DNA from: Pseudorasbora parva
Taxonomy: Eukaryota > Chordata > Actinopteri > Cypriniformes > Gobionidae
Assembly: GCF_024679245.1 (NCBI RefSeq)
Contig: NC_090178.1
Span: forward strand, 31,221,242 to 31,285,241
Direction: 5' to 3'
Length of the DNA stretch: 64,000 nucleotides
Shown here: positions 33,483 to 45,952 of the stretch, piece by piece
Position numbering within the stretch: the first letter of the stretch is position 1
Layout: every line of letters starts with the position of its first letter
Made by a program: the position numbers and the translations under genes
Notes under the pieces: model-generated
Database searches by the model: none
The model's input: the letters and a program-made list of their open reading frames with translations, nothing else
Told to the model about the DNA's origin: nothing

Positions 33483-34829
33483 GATGATGGCGGTAACTGA
33501 CTTCCTTTAAAAGCCTTGAAAAATGCTGCTCCTAAAATTAGACTTGCTGAATGTTTTTTTTTTTGTTTTTTTTGGGTGAGAAACACTGAAAACCCTAAAA
33601 ACCCTGATGCTGGGAATTTTTTTGTTCCCATAGGAACCAGACCGAATCGTTTAATCCTCCCTGTCCCTGCGTATCTCTCCGCCGCTCCCCCTTTAAACAC
33701 TCTCTCACAAACTTGGCAGCCTAATCGAGCAGCACCTATTGCTCCCGCTGTGAGATTATTAAGTAAATTATTTTAAGATCAAACGACTAGCAGTAACAAT
33801 GAAGCCCAGTGCAAAAGCTTCTGAGGTCTTCCATCCCCACCCCCGAGCCCCCCGATTCACCATCCCCACCTCCCCTTTCCTCTCAAATTAAAGCTCTGCG
33901 GGGATCTCTCCACACCTCTCAGGTGAATTCCCTCAGTGCCCTACATCCTCCCATTAGTAGCCTTTTAGCTGCAGGCTAAGGTAGGGCTCGCTAATTGGCC
34001 TCGGGAACAAAACTAACCCACTGACAGGCACAAACTCGCGGGGAGCTAAAATGGGCAAATTGCCCCAGTCCCGGGCAGCTGCTGTGTGACCAGAGGCAGA
34101 CTGGACCTTCCCAGATCACGAACTGTATCAGGTGGCAGTTTAACATGGCCGGTTTAACAACTTAGTGTTTCCGTTCAGTGAGGGACATAGAAAGACAGTT
34201 AGAGGTTATTTTACTCACTTGATGCAAACATCATACCACAAACAAATATCTCTACTTTAGCTTCTTTATATGTGGTTTCAAAAATAATATTACAGAGCAG
34301 AAGGTCTCTGAATGTCCCATGAAAAAAGATCAATAGGGAAAAGCATTCAGTGCTGACAACAAAAGTTTGTCCTTCCATTGTGATGCAATGCTAATGCTAA
34401 TTAGCTAAACTGCCAAAGAATCACACAATGCCTTTTGAACCTGCTACTGCTGGTCGCAAAATCTGGTGTCATTCCTGCCCTGCATCCTTTGTCAATCTTA
34501 TGAATTCAGACTTATATTTTAATAATTCCAGCCCTCAGGATATTTGTGGTAAAGATAAAAAGAGCTAGGCTACAAGGTCCAAGATTCTCCTGGCAATTCA
34601 TAGCTATTTTATGTTTTGGCAAATTAGGGTGTAATTTGTACAATCTCATTGATATGTTTTCTTAAGATCTGATTACGCATCACTGGCATGTTTAGGGGTG
34701 GACCTTACTGCTCCCCCCCACCCCCCACACACACCACCACGCAAATCACATTGTAAAAATTTGTATCAAACGGCCCTGCATAAACTAAATCAAATCGGAT
34801 TGAGCTTCTCATAGTTAGTACAATTTAAC
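33483..34829. other. Intergenic DNA with GC-richer island
   Basis: 33870-34130 is GC-rich, repeat-poor and contains TTTTAGCTGCAGGCTAAGG and GCTAATTGGCCTC. It is the best candidate for a conserved regulatory element in this stretch, though this cannot be shown from one sequence. The remainder is AT-rich. Confidence 0.45.
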
Positions 34830-34869
34830 AATTTGGCTCACCAAAAATTAAAACTCTGTCATTAATTGC

Positions 34870-35734
34870 CAGAGGTGAACAGTAACTAAGTACATTTACT
34901 TGAGTACTGTACTTAAGTACACTTTTTGAGTATCTGTACTTTACTGGAATATAATTTTTTTCTGGATACTTTTACTTCACTACATGTGAAAGACAAATAT
35001 CGTACTTTTTATCGTACTTATCTAGGTCGAAAGTCGTTTCTGTAGCAGCTCTGAAAGTCGGTGGATGATTTTTTCCATCTTTAAACGTTTTTTGTTGTTG
35101 TTGTTTCAGACAGTCTGTCAGGAATCACTCTTATAGGGTCATATACATTTTCCCAACTTTTTTTGAACACTGATCAGGTCATAGCAAAATGGAAGAAGAC
35201 GGTTCTTAGGCACAAGTGTGTGCACCCATAGCCATACTTTGAAAGTATGTTTCAGTTTAAAAAAACAAAATTAGTTTAGTTGGCATACACTTGGTGCATG
35301 TCTTATAAAATATTAACAATATAAACATCTGGGAGAAAGAGAAGAGTAAAGTTGGGAGAATATCAGATGTGTATCAGTGTATTGCGTCCGTGCATTCGGC
35401 CTTAAATTGACAGCAGCTTTGTAAAGAGCTTTGCAACTTAAAAAGTATTTAAATTAGTTTAAGTTAGTCGTATGATAGTATGTCAGATGGAGCATCACTG
35501 AATGGCTTAAACCATGATGACAGTGTGCATTTATACAACAATAATACAATAATGCACTGACATAAAAAAGGAAATGTACTTTTATACTTAAGTACTTTTG
35601 AAAACAAATACTTCTGTACTTTTACTTGAGTAAAAATCTGTTTTTACAACTTTCACTTGTAACGGAGTAATATTTGACCAGTAGTACTTTTACTTTTACT
35701 CAAGTAATGGAGTTGTGTACTATGTCCACCTCTG
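34870..35734. mobile_element. Non-autonomous hAT-type element with 8-bp target duplication
   Basis: The termini CAGAGGTGAACA and TGTCCACCTCTG are inverted. They are flanked by perfect 8-bp duplications TTAATTGC at 34862-34869 and 35735-35742, the hallmark of hAT insertion. The ends are rich in AGTAC/GTACTT (TTACTTGAGTA on both sides). 865 bp, no transposase. Confidence 0.9.
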
Positions 35735-36322
35735 TTAATTGCTTACCCTCATGTAGTTCGACGCCCGTAAGACCTTTGTTCATCTTCGGAATACAAATTA
35801 ATATATTTTTTGTAAAAGTTCAATGGCTAAGAAAGGCCTCCATTGGCAGCAATGACATTTTCTCTCTCAAGACCCACTGAAGGTAAAGACCTTTAATACG
35901 ATCTGACTTACAGTGGTTCTACAATAATTTTATGAAGCATTGAGAATAGTTTTTGTTGGGGGGAAAAAATCTGAATGTCTTACTCAATACATTCTTGTCT
36001 TCTGTGTGGGCCTCTGATGAGAACTCACAAGATGTTTCTCACACCATTTTGAGCCAAGACCTAAAGCACAATCAATGTAGAATTCAACAGCTTGGATACG
36101 GTGAGTCTTCCTCTGCTTGTAAACAAAATTCCTCGCTTCTGGGTAATGTGTCAGAAGAACGCCGGCTATACGTCATATTATCGTGCATGTGGTGCTTCGT
36201 GAGTTTACGTCAGAGGCCCAGATGGAAGACTAACTTGAGTAAAAATGTTATTTACATTTTTTTTTTTTTTTTTGCACACAAAACTATTCTCGTTGCTTCA
36301 TAAAATAATTGTAGAACCACTC

Positions 36323-36500
36323 TACACTGTAAAAAAAAAAAAAAAAAAAAGTCAGCCTGAAATTTTTAAGTACAATCGATTCGGATGTTTAAGTTATTTC
36401 AACTTGTTTGATTATGTTAAACTGACTTTAAAAAAAATCAGTTGCATCTTGTATAACTTATAACTCATAACTTATTGAACATAGGATTTTTTACACTGTA
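36323..36500. mobile_element. Small TACACTGTAAAAA-terminated MITE
   Basis: It opens TACACTGTAAAAAA and closes TTTTTTACACTGTA. It sits inside the right arm of the palindromic MITE, whose sister copy reads GAGCCACTGTAGTGAGATGG uninterrupted. No clean target duplication seen. Confidence 0.75.
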
Positions 36501-36716
36501 GTGAGATGGACTTTGTAACGATGTCTTTAGTACTTTTTATGGGTCCAGAGAGAAGAAATGTCATTGCTGCCAACGGAGGCCTCTCTGAGCCATCGGATTT
36601 CAACAACAATATCTTCATTTGTGTTCCGAAGATTAACAAAGGTCATATGGGTGATGAACAACATAAGAGTGAGTTATTAAGAGAATTTCCATGTTTGGGT
36701 GAACTAACGCTTTAAA

Positions 36717-38198
36717 GCAGTTAAGATTACAATAGCCTGCTTAGAATGTCACTGCACCTATAAATGCACAAAGCCTTTTAAATAATTATGAGAATATCAT
36801 TTTTAGAAGACAGAAGTATTTTAAAACATTTAATTAAGGGTGACAGCTTAAAGTTTACACTATAAAAGTAAAACCTCATCTAGTTTAACAAAACATTTAT
36901 TTTGCTACAAAAACTGAATACGTCAATTTAAAGCGTTTAATATTTAGCAATTCCAAATGATTCACTGAATCAGAATTAACTATAGCGAAAAGATACACTG
37001 TACAAAATTATAGGATCAATAAGTTATAACAATACATGCTTTTCATTGCTTTAACTCGTCAAAATATGTTGAGCTATTTTCAAGATTCAACTGAGGTCAT
37101 TTTAATGCAATTCAAGTTTAAATGTCTTAAACATCCAAGTTGATTGTACTCAAAAATCCAGGGCAGCAACCTTTTTTAACAGTACTTTAATTAACATGCC
37201 AATAAAGCTTTATTAATTTGAATTGCTAAATATTAAGAGGATGTTTGATTGAAATCTGTGAACCTACTATGACTAAAAAAGTTAGTGTTTTGAAAAATAT
37301 AATACAATTAGTAGCATTGACAGTTACTCCCCAACAGTATAGTGCTAATTACATGGGAATATCTGTGTTTTCTATTGTCTAAAACAACACTTAGTGTGTG
37401 TGTGTGAGAGAGAGAGAGAGAAAGAGAGAGAGAAACAGAGATAAAGAGAAAAAATGTGCACCATTAGGTAAATTCTCAAGCCATTATACAGTGATTACCC
37501 AAAGAGCTTATGAAAGGTTGCTTTGATAGTATGTTTTTAAATGGGTCAAAGAAAGCTCCTCTCAGCTCAGGGTAATTGGAACTTGAATCAATTGTTTGTA
37601 ATGTATGTCAGCATCTCACATCAAAGTCATTAATTTCCCTCCATCTGAATGAGATCTGTGGATTGTGTAGGTGTTTCTGGAGCAGTCGGAAATTATTAGT
37701 GCAGTGCTTATACCGTGACAAAAAACGAACATAAAATAACTACAATAACAGCAAAATGGTTCATTTGACTCCATTTTCATTAGCATCAAAAGCTAGGAGA
37801 ACATTTTCCACAGAGCAGGAAGAGATACACCGGTGTCTTTCGTCAGATATTGGGAGGCAATGTCATCCATCACATGGTCTAATTCGCGATGGCCTCCCAT
37901 TGAGAGTTTGAAATGTGCATGTAATTTAATTTAAAGCCCCCCGGTCACTCTCGGCATCCTCCCTGCATGTTTGTCAATGTGCTGTAATCTCATGCTCAGT
38001 GGGACCTTAAGTGCTGATGAAATCAGATTGTCGAGTGTCATGTCATTAAGAAACACTGCAAATCAAACGGCGAGTGAAGTGTTCAACACGTTTTATCACT
38101 TTGTATTTCAGTACCTTGTTGCAGAGACAATTGCCTATGGTCGGTACCTTCAATTCTGCATTCTTCTCAAAAGCGAAAATAAAAATTCATTATTTACT
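36717..38198. other. Intergenic DNA with a possible regulatory island
   Basis: AT-rich to 37380. A GA-rich stretch lies at 37405-37450. 37550-38110 has higher complexity without repeats (TAATTCGCGATGGCCTCCCA, GTAATCTCATGCTCAGTGGG), and could be conserved non-coding DNA. No exon recognised. Confidence 0.45.
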
Positions 38199-38897
38199 CA
38201 TTGGGTGCATTTACATGCATGTTCTTAAGCCCATTATGCCTAATAACCCAACAATGAACATGGTCATGTAAACGCGGTAAACCGTTTTCTTTTATCGGAG
38301 TACGGTCATAAACGGCGTAAGCATAAACCGGTCGGGACAGGTAGTTTTTTTGCCTTTTACCCCGATTTCACGCACTATGTAAACGCATTAACCTGCGTTC
38401 TGCCGGCTTATTGAAGTGCTCATGTGTGATAGGTGACAAAAACGCAAACTTAGAGCAGATTTAAATGCACCCAGACAGAGCGAGTTAGCGTTTTGCATGA
38501 AATAACATATACCACAAACGCAGACTCTTTCAAGAGTCAAAAAATTGTACAAAATTTTTTAAAGATATGTTTAAGCAGCAGAAGTAGAAGAGGTTCAGTC
38601 AAAACGCTGCATCTGGAACTGCACGAGAGAATAATATGAGCCGTAAATCTCCCACTGACAACAGTATTTAACATCACAACTGATATAAAATTTGAAAAAC
38701 TCTGAGTCAGATACGGACATTATTATTTTTGACGTCACTACAAGGAATTAACCTGGTTTATTAATAAAGTCATGTAAACACGGTTTACTTGCATTGTCAG
38801 TTTACTGGTTTGCATGTAAATGGGGAAATTATTTCAATAAGCTGAATTTTTTTAGTTATCAGCTTACTGGTGTGCATGTAAACGCACGTGCCCAATG
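38199..38897. mobile_element. TIR element, ATTGGGTGCATTTACATGCA family
   Basis: The left end ATTGGGTGCATTTACATGCA and right end TGCATGTAAACGCACGTGCCCAAT are inverted. The interior repeats CATGTAAAC/GTTTACATG words. About 700 bp, non-coding. Confidence 0.75.
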
Positions 38898-39654
38898 TCA
38901 TGTCTGTGTTTTATGGTGTTCATTTTTCTGTGGGACACAATTCGATTTAAAAAAAAAATAATTCTTAAGGCTCTTGATGTACAAGGAGATCGAGAGGTAT
39001 AGACAATTTTGGGGTGTTTTTTGTAACTTGTAAAGGCCCTGGTCACTAAACTGTCATAGATGTTTTTATTTGTTCCAAGTGGGGAAAAAAGCATGTGGAC
39101 TTTAAAAAATTAGTTTGCAATAGCAGTCAGGTATGCCTTTATACCTTTTATTATTTAGCAGGTCAATGACAAATTTTGTTCTGAAAAACTAGTTAGCCTA
39201 TGATGTTAAAGGGATAGTTCATCCAAAAAGTCTGTCATTAATTTTATTTAAAATGTATTTTATGATATCAGTTTATGTTCAATTTACATATTGACAGATG
39301 CTTTTATCTGAAGAAACATTATTGTATTGAAGGCGTATATTTTAATCAGCTTTTGCAAGTTCATTTTGCTGGAAACTAACACATTTTGGTGTTGCAAAGC
39401 GCCATTCTGTGCTGTTTGAGCTTCAGGAAAGCAAATAATTCTTAAATTTAAAATGTAATTATACAATAAAAAAAGTTTTAAAATAGATCACGATCATTTT
39501 TTTGTAATGTGTGATAAGAATTACTGATGAAGGTTTGCTAAATATTTTGATATTTTTGTTTTTCTTAGTGTCAATTGTATTGCATCCATTTAGGGTCAAT
39601 TTGACCCAACCGTAATGATCATACCAAGACATGAAACCTAATACAAGATTAAAC
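38898..39654. other. Intergenic DNA with a MITE end fragment
   Basis: 39207-39243 is a lone terminus (TTAAAGGGATAGTTCATCC) of the common MITE family. The rest is AT-rich, with no gene seen. Confidence 0.55.
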
Positions 39655-40319
39655 ACTCTAAACCAGGGGTATCTAAACTCAGTCTTGGACAGCCACTGTC
39701 CTGCAGAGTTTACCTTCATCTTGCATCAACAGACCTGGCCGGAAGTATCCCTACATCCGAAATGGCATACTAGTTGGCAAAAAACAGTATGTGACAAGAG
39801 TAGTGTGTCCGACTTCAAAGTATTCAAAACAAAGAGTAGGCAAAAAAAGTACCCGGATGACCTACTTCTTTTGTGTGTATATGATAGACACTATCACAGA
39901 AGAGAATTGGTGAATGGAAGTGAAGCGACGCACCTGATTTTGGTAGGTCACACTATTAGAAGAAAAGGTTCTATCGGTGCTATTTAGACTATCGGGGTAT
40001 AAAGGATCTATCTGCGCATATATGGAACCCCTAAAAGGTTCTATAGAACCCCTTTTAAGTTCCAAAATGTTTTTTTCTTGTCATTATAGAACCTTTTTAG
40101 CATAAAAGGTTCTTTGGAGTTGAGCACTTTAAAAGGGTTCTATATATAACACTACAAAAAAATGCATTTCTTATTTAGTATTTTTGTCTTCTTTCTAGTC
40201 TAAATATCTAAAAAAATCTTATATTAAGAAAGAATTACAACAAGTAAACATTATTGTCTTGTTTTGGGAAAAAATCATTTAAAATGAAGAGAGTTTTTGC
40301 TTAAATTAAGCATAATAAT

Positions 40320-40380
40320 CTGCCAGTGGGGTAAGTAAAATAATGTTGTTTTAAGATTATTTTACTTACCCCACTGGCAG
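40320..40380. repeat. Perfect 25-bp hairpin
   Basis: Arms 40320-40344 and 40356-40380 are exact reverse complements, with an 11-nt loop GTTGTTTTAAG. The arm motif begins CTGCCAGTGGGGTAAG. It sits between the second and innermost layers of the nest, probably the fold-back end of another element. Confidence 0.92.
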
Positions 40381-40398
40381 AGTATTTAGCTTATTTTA

Positions 40399-42190
40399 AA
40401 GGTCCCATGGCATGGGTTGTTTTATTGTTTTATAATGTTTCCTGGGGTTTACTTATATTGTTAGTATGGTTTTTAAATAAATAAAAAAAATCATAATTTA
40501 GAAATAAAAGGCATTTTTTCTATACTGATATTAGCCCTCTGTTTACAATGCTCTGTTTCAAGAGGCGTGTCTGCTGTGAGTCTTCAGCATAGACAGTAAA
40601 AGAAATGGACAGAGCGACCCCATTGACGTCAACGGTGAAATAATGAAATCAACCTAGAGGCGCTCACTTCCTGATAGCTGAGCGAACTGCGCAGGCTCAG
40701 ACTGAGCTTGACGACGTAGATGTGACGTGAGCCTCCTGTCTGACAGCTGTAGGTCTTCTAGTAGTTGTGGAAAGGGAAATCTGAATCACGTTGTTTAAAT
40801 ATTTTCTCCCGTTGCTTTTGGCTCACTATGGGCTTCTCCCCATTCTTCTCCCTTGACTTTATCAGACTTTATGTCTCCACGTCCCCCCGACTGTCTCATA
40901 GACAGTAAAAGATTGCCTGCGAGCGTCTCCTCAGGTCTATACGGTAATTTCTCAACTGTGCGACAGAGTCGCGTTGGTTATGACGCAATCGTTAGCCTAT
41001 TTTTACAAAAACAGCTTCTGCGGGGCGATAGTGTAAGATACAAGGTAATGGAGCCTTTTATACATTGTCGTGTTTCTTTAGAAATAAACAATGGACAAAT
41101 GGAGTCTTTAAATGCCTCCGGTGTAAAGTTATTCACTGTCAAAGTGACTCAAAAATGAATGGGAGTCAATGGGATGCTAACAGCAGGTGATGGCTTGGTT
41201 AGCAATGGCAGCCCCTAGGGGTGGAACGCTTTCCGAGCGCTAGATTACCCCCTTGGCCTTCAGTGAAAACACCCACTGTTGTGATTGGCTGACATCTTTA
41301 CATTTGAAATGAGATTTCGTGCGGAGGGGGCGTGGTTTAGTCAGGCACAAGCTGGAGCAGCTGCAGCGCTGCCAGTCAAGAGAGAGACAGAGAGAAACGG
41401 AGCTGGGGAAAGATTGCTGAGGAAGTGTTATTGTACCGAGTTTTTGTTTGTATCTGAGAGCTCTGAATAAACACAAGTTAACTTTGCAACGTTATTTCTT
41501 TCAAAAAATGCTTTCACCACAGCTAACAACAAACACGATATCGAAATTGAATACAGTAAGAGCTTCTGTTCAGCATAATGAGCAGCGTCATTCAAACGTG
41601 TAATTGACCGATCTGAACATTATAAAGAGTGTTCTTTGAATGCCCTCTGTAGTTTAATCATTTAAATAACAGATTTGTTTCATGCTGCTAACAGAAACGA
41701 CGTGAAGTTGATGGTTTTAGTCACTGACTTCATTCACTGATGCATCAAGACGGCCAGCTGTAGGACTGACAGTTTTAAACGATTTAGAAAGAAAGTCTGT
41801 GTGAACTTGAATGATTAGCTATACATCAGAACTCACTGATCCTAGATCAGGCATTAATGAACACTGTTACTCACTGTTTGTGGCGGTGCTGTTGAATCCA
41901 TATGGTAAAGCCTGTGCTGCTGACATCGCGACTGATAAACTGACTGCTTTCTCTACTAATTCTCTGGGCGGGCAAAGCAGGGGAAGGGCGGTAACCTTTC
42001 CCGGTATGATGTCATAACAGGAGAATTCAAGATCAGCTCGTCTGAGCTCTCATTTCCTCAAAGGCAGAGAAAGAAAGCCTGAACTCGTTTTATACTGATC
42101 AAAATGTCTAGCGACTTGGGGACAACATTCAGGCTAGGAGAATGTTGAAAAACCTCATAAAATAAAAATGTCATGCCATGGGACCTTTAA
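40399..42190. mobile_element. Innermost TIR element, AAAGGTCCCATGGCATG termini
   Basis: Perfect 17-bp terminal inverted repeats (AAAGGTCCCATGGCATG / CATGCCATGGGACCTTT) bound 1.8 kb. The interior holds two CATAGACAGTAAAAGA words (40589, 40896) and a 101-codon frame at 40853-41158 without family resemblance. No transposase. Confidence 0.8.
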
Positions 42191-42433
42191 GCAAAAACTC
42201 TTAATTTTGAGTGATTTTTTCCCAAAACAAGACAATTACTTTTGCTTGTCTAGTAAATACTTCTCATTTTAAGAATTGACAAAAATACTATGTAAGAAAA
42301 GCATTTTTTGCAGCGAACCTTTTAGGGGTTCCAAATACATAGCGTCGATAGAACCATTTAAGGTTCTATATAGAACCTTTTCTTCTAAGAGTGCGTGATA
42401 AAGACAACATAGCGAATGTAGCATGTTCAGATT

Positions 42434-42600
42434 ACATTCAATCAATCAATCAATCAACTTTATTATAGCGCTTTTACAATGATGATTGTTTCAAAACAGC
42501 TTCACAGAGTTAAACAGGACAATATTGCAACAAAATTTGATTTGGCTGTACAGTCGTTCTAGAGAAAACAGCGATGTTGTCATTCATACAGAATGTACTT
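42434..42600 (+). mobile_element. Dispersed repeat starting (TCAA)n
   Basis: (ATCA)n followed by CTTTATTATAGCGCTTTTAC, AAAACAGCTTCACAGAG and CTGTACAG, phrases of a common cyprinid repeat. It lies between two ends of the outer nest element, making it a further insertion there. Confidence 0.65.
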
Positions 42601-42729
42601 TTTAGCAATCACAATTTTTATGCTTAGCAAGACATTGATTAGCTGGTTCAGGTGTGTTTAATTGGTATTGGATCTGAAATCTGCAGAACCGTGGCACACC
42701 AGGGAACCGGGTTGGACACCCTGCTCTAA

Positions 42730-43266
42730 ACATTCATTTTTGTCAGTCTTCATCTTTTGGTATCCGCATTCCACCGCTGACTCATGCTCCACTGGCTCCT
42801 GTGGCTTCTAAAGCAATACGGGATCACAACGGTGCCACCACAACATGGTGGCTTTTCACACATGATTAGTTCTGCCATCAGCAGCAAGTCTGAGACAGGA
42901 GCACCAGCTTTCCTAAGCAGATTTTGTCCTGTAGCTGACCCTATCATTAGGCCCTAATAATCCAGTCCTTCCCCGAGACCGGCAGCTGAGTCCGCCAAAA
43001 CCACGACGGAGTCTAGTCTTGACGACAGCAGGGCTGCGGGAGGTCGTGATAAATAGCGACGGGAGTCATATTTGGGACACAATGACAAGTTGTCCTCTAT
43101 CATTAGTGCCGTGCGGGTGCCGGTAGGTGCAGAGCTGGGGAGTGGGGCACGCAGATGGTACTGCCAGCACCTCTCGCTGTATGAATAGCAGTGAGAGACT
43201 CTGTTGCAGCTCATCAGCCCTGAACACCTGCCATTATGGTCAAGCATTGATAATCCAAAACCCTTA
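42730..43266. other. Intergenic GC-richer island
   Basis: No repeat structure recognised. The sequence is of balanced composition (TCCGCCAAAACCACGACGG near 42992), with short reading frames on both strands lacking family resemblance. Possibly conserved non-coding DNA. Confidence 0.4.
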
Positions 43267-43462
43267 TTACACTTTAATTTACAGTATGTGTATTTACAGT
43301 GTTGTTATCCAAGAAAGTACTGGCTATATAAAGCAACTACATGGGGTCAGGTTAGGTTTAAGGATAGGTTTAGGGTTAGTACCTAGTCATAACCCAGTTA
43401 TTGTAATTTCTATGATAAGTATTATGTGCATGAGAAACAGGACTGTAAAATAAAGTGCTACT
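43267..43462. mobile_element. MITE ending ACTGTAAAATAAAGTGCTAC
   Basis: The left end TTACACTTTAATTTACAGTA and right end ACTGTAAAATAAAGTGCTAC are inverted. The interior has the AGGTTTAGGGTTAG run typical of this cyprinid family. Confidence 0.75.
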
Positions 43463-45952
43463 AAAGTAGTTTGCATAATCTTTTATCATCATCTCATAGA
43501 AAAAAACCCAATAGAAACGAAGTAAAATACTTTTACTTTAATATAATTTATTACTTTAATAACTTTTACCTTGAAACATGCATTTAAAATAACCAATAAG
43601 GCGCGTTTAAGGAATAAAGAAAATATAATTAAATTGTATACTTTATGGTTACACAACATGACTTCTTTAGAGTCAATACATTTTACTTTTTTTCTTGACA
43701 ATTGTATAAAAGTTTTTCAAAACCATATGAAAGCAACATGGATAGAAAGAGTGTGTTTCTATGAACTCGGCACATGGGTTTTATTACAATTTTTTTTAAA
43801 GAAATAATTTTCGGCAATGAGCACATGAAAAATGGAAGCTTTTTTCCACCATAGAATAATAATAAAAATATTATACATATATTTTTTTGGAAATCCATGC
43901 CAGAAACAAGCTTCCATACATAAATGCATGACTTGGTCACTTAATAAAATATTTTTTTAATGAACAAATGACATAAAATATATGTTGGAAAAGGAATGTT
44001 ATTTTGTTCTCACGCACTATGTACGCAGCTCTTCCTGTAATTTGGCTACACATAGCGAGCCCGCTAGTCAGCATCTCCGTTATCTTCACTTTGACACCTT
44101 TGAAAGTAATCCATTAAAATAACAATAAACCGATGCAAAAACAAAACAAAAAAGAGCCAAATGTCTTTGATTTACAAAAGCAAGACTTCTTGTCCTTAAT
44201 TTTAATGTTGGGACCTTTGATTTCCTCTTGAATGGAAGGCTTAACTGATGCTAAGAGTATAGGGCAGTAACTGAAGACAATGAGAGCTTTCAAAGTTTAA
44301 GTGCCCATTCAAATGCTAAGAAAGCAATGGCTAATTATATAGTTCTAAGACGCTTGAAAGTCTCTTATCTGTCTTACATTAATGCCGAGTCACTGATGTG
44401 CTGTTTATTTCCCAGCAGTCATCTGGTTTCCTGCCCAATGAATGACAAGAGAGGAAGAAGGAGGTCCAAGCCTCTAATGATTCCAGTGAATTTAGATTTC
44501 AATAGGGCTCTGGTCTTAATGACAGTCTTCACAGCTATGCTGGGACAAACGCTTCGCTCTTCTCTTTCTTCTCATCTGCATGTCATTTTATAAAGATCTC
44601 TCGCTTAACAGTATAGAAAAAGAGTTCTGGATTCGGTTCTAGATGGTTTTGATATTGTACAAAATAGTTTTTTTTAAATCAACCCGAAAATGTCAACGTT
44701 TGCCTTGATTATCTAAATGAGTGTTTGGCACTCTGACATGGATGAAGTCATTCATCTCAGTATCATCTCAATTATATTAGCAAGTCAAAGCACTCTTGAG
44801 AAAAAAGTTGTTTTTAAAGCCGTTTTCAATCTTTGTCTGTGCTTTACAATTACACTTCCTATTTTTACAGAGCTTTATAAGATAGTTTGCTCGTTCTTGT
44901 CGTCCAAATTCCTTTTTACACTCTTAAAATCTAAAGACTGGCTCATTTCTAACCCCTCCGGCTTTCCAAATCCCCTGCGAGTTCTCCCCAGGGATGCGGA
45001 TGTGCAAAACAATTTTCCTTTTTTTCCAGCCAAATAAAAAAAGTACCATATCACACAAAGCCAGTTTAAATTAGTTGTTGCCAAGCAACCAGCATCAAAA
45101 GGTCCATTGCTTTGGGTTGAGGATGCCTGTAATTTAACACTTTGTGGGCACACTGAAATCACAATCAGCTAGCCAGAGTTTCCGCAATTAGACCATCCCT
45201 GCACCCCAATTTACCACCGCTGCCTATAGAAAGTGTTCTGTAGGTGCTCAGACTGAAAGCGTTTCATGCGCTGAATAACAGAAAGACAAGTACTGATGGT
45301 CACATTTCCCAATCTGATACCCTTTCATTAAGTTTTATACGTTAAAATAAACGATCCAATCGTGACATGTCTTGAATTTATTATTATAATTATGTTTACA
45401 CGACAACAATGTATGCACCTATAGACTGAATTCATAATACGCATGCTGCTTTCACAATTTTTGTAATTTACATGAAGACAATAACGGTATTCTAAAACTT
45501 GCACTTTCAAATGAGTTTTTAGGCCGCCAAAACACCATTGTCGTGTAAATGAACGCCCAAAACACATAAGTTTTCCATTTTTAATTGAAAACATGTCTCG
45601 TATAAACGGTCCCATAAAATCAATTGTAAGGTAATCATCCTAAACGCAGAAAAAAAGGTTAATTGGGTTTCTATATAGAACCCTAGGGTGCTTTATTCAA
45701 TTTCAAAGAACCCTTATGCCAAAAAAATGGTTCTAAATATAAGGAGAAATATCTTAAAATGATACATAAGATTCATGTTTAATGTGTTATTAAAAAATAT
45801 TCTAGTGATAAAGAATGTTTACAATCTGTCTAATTCATAAAATATAAATTAAAACAACGAATTAATTAAAACTAAATCCACAAAATGATCCAATGGTGAG
45901 AAAGGTTATATATATGAAGTACCTGACAGAACCTTGTAAGGTTCTATAGAGA
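43463..45952. other. Intergenic DNA: AT-rich, then possible regulatory islands
   Basis: 43463-44010 is AT-rich. 44030-44600 and 44930-45260 are repeat-poor and GC-richer. 45396-45550 has an inverted GTTTACACGACAA / TTGTCGTGTAAAT pair, probably a MITE, and 45650-45950 has GGTTCTATATAGAACC-type fragments. No gene recognised. Confidence 0.45.
45077..45089 (+). promoter_or_regulatory. Exact X-box-like palindrome
   Basis: GTTGCCAAGCAAC fits the RFX consensus GTNRCC(0-3)RGYAAC with a 1-nt spacer, within a repeat-poor 44.9-45.26-kb island. It is 21 kb from the dynein start and no nearer gene is visible, so its target, if any, is unknown. Confidence 0.35.

Larger units (their letters stand above)
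34830..36716. mobile_element. Palindromic MITE split by two later insertions
   Basis: The left end (CTCACCAAAAATTAAAACTC) and right end (TTTGGGTGAACTAACGCTTT) are inverted relatives. The inner arms 35735-35930 and 36501-36700 are also mutually inverted (GGCCTCCATTGGCAGCAATG against CATTGCTGCCAACGGAGGCC). A hAT element at 34870-35734 and a second small element at 36323-36500 interrupt it. A sister copy without these insertions lies at 61958-62683. Confidence 0.8.
39655..42729. mobile_element. Nested stack of TIR elements (four or more layers)
   Basis: The outermost ends are CTAAACCAGGGGTATCTAAA (39656) and GGTTGGACACCCTGCTCTAAA (42709), the two halves of one dispersed element. Inside lie inverted pairs: AGAAGAAAAGGTTCTAT at 39957 with ATAGAACCTTTTCTTCTAAG near 42370; AAAAAATGCATTTCTTA at 40155 with AGAAAAGCATTTTTTGC near 42296; and AAAGGTCCCATGGCATG at 40399 with CATGCCATGGGACCTTTA near 42172. 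Each pair encloses the next, as expected from sequential insertion. Confidence 0.82.

Noticed and set aside
40853..41158. 101-codon frame inside the innermost nested element
   Set aside because: Lies within repeat DNA, resembles no transposase and has no supporting motif.
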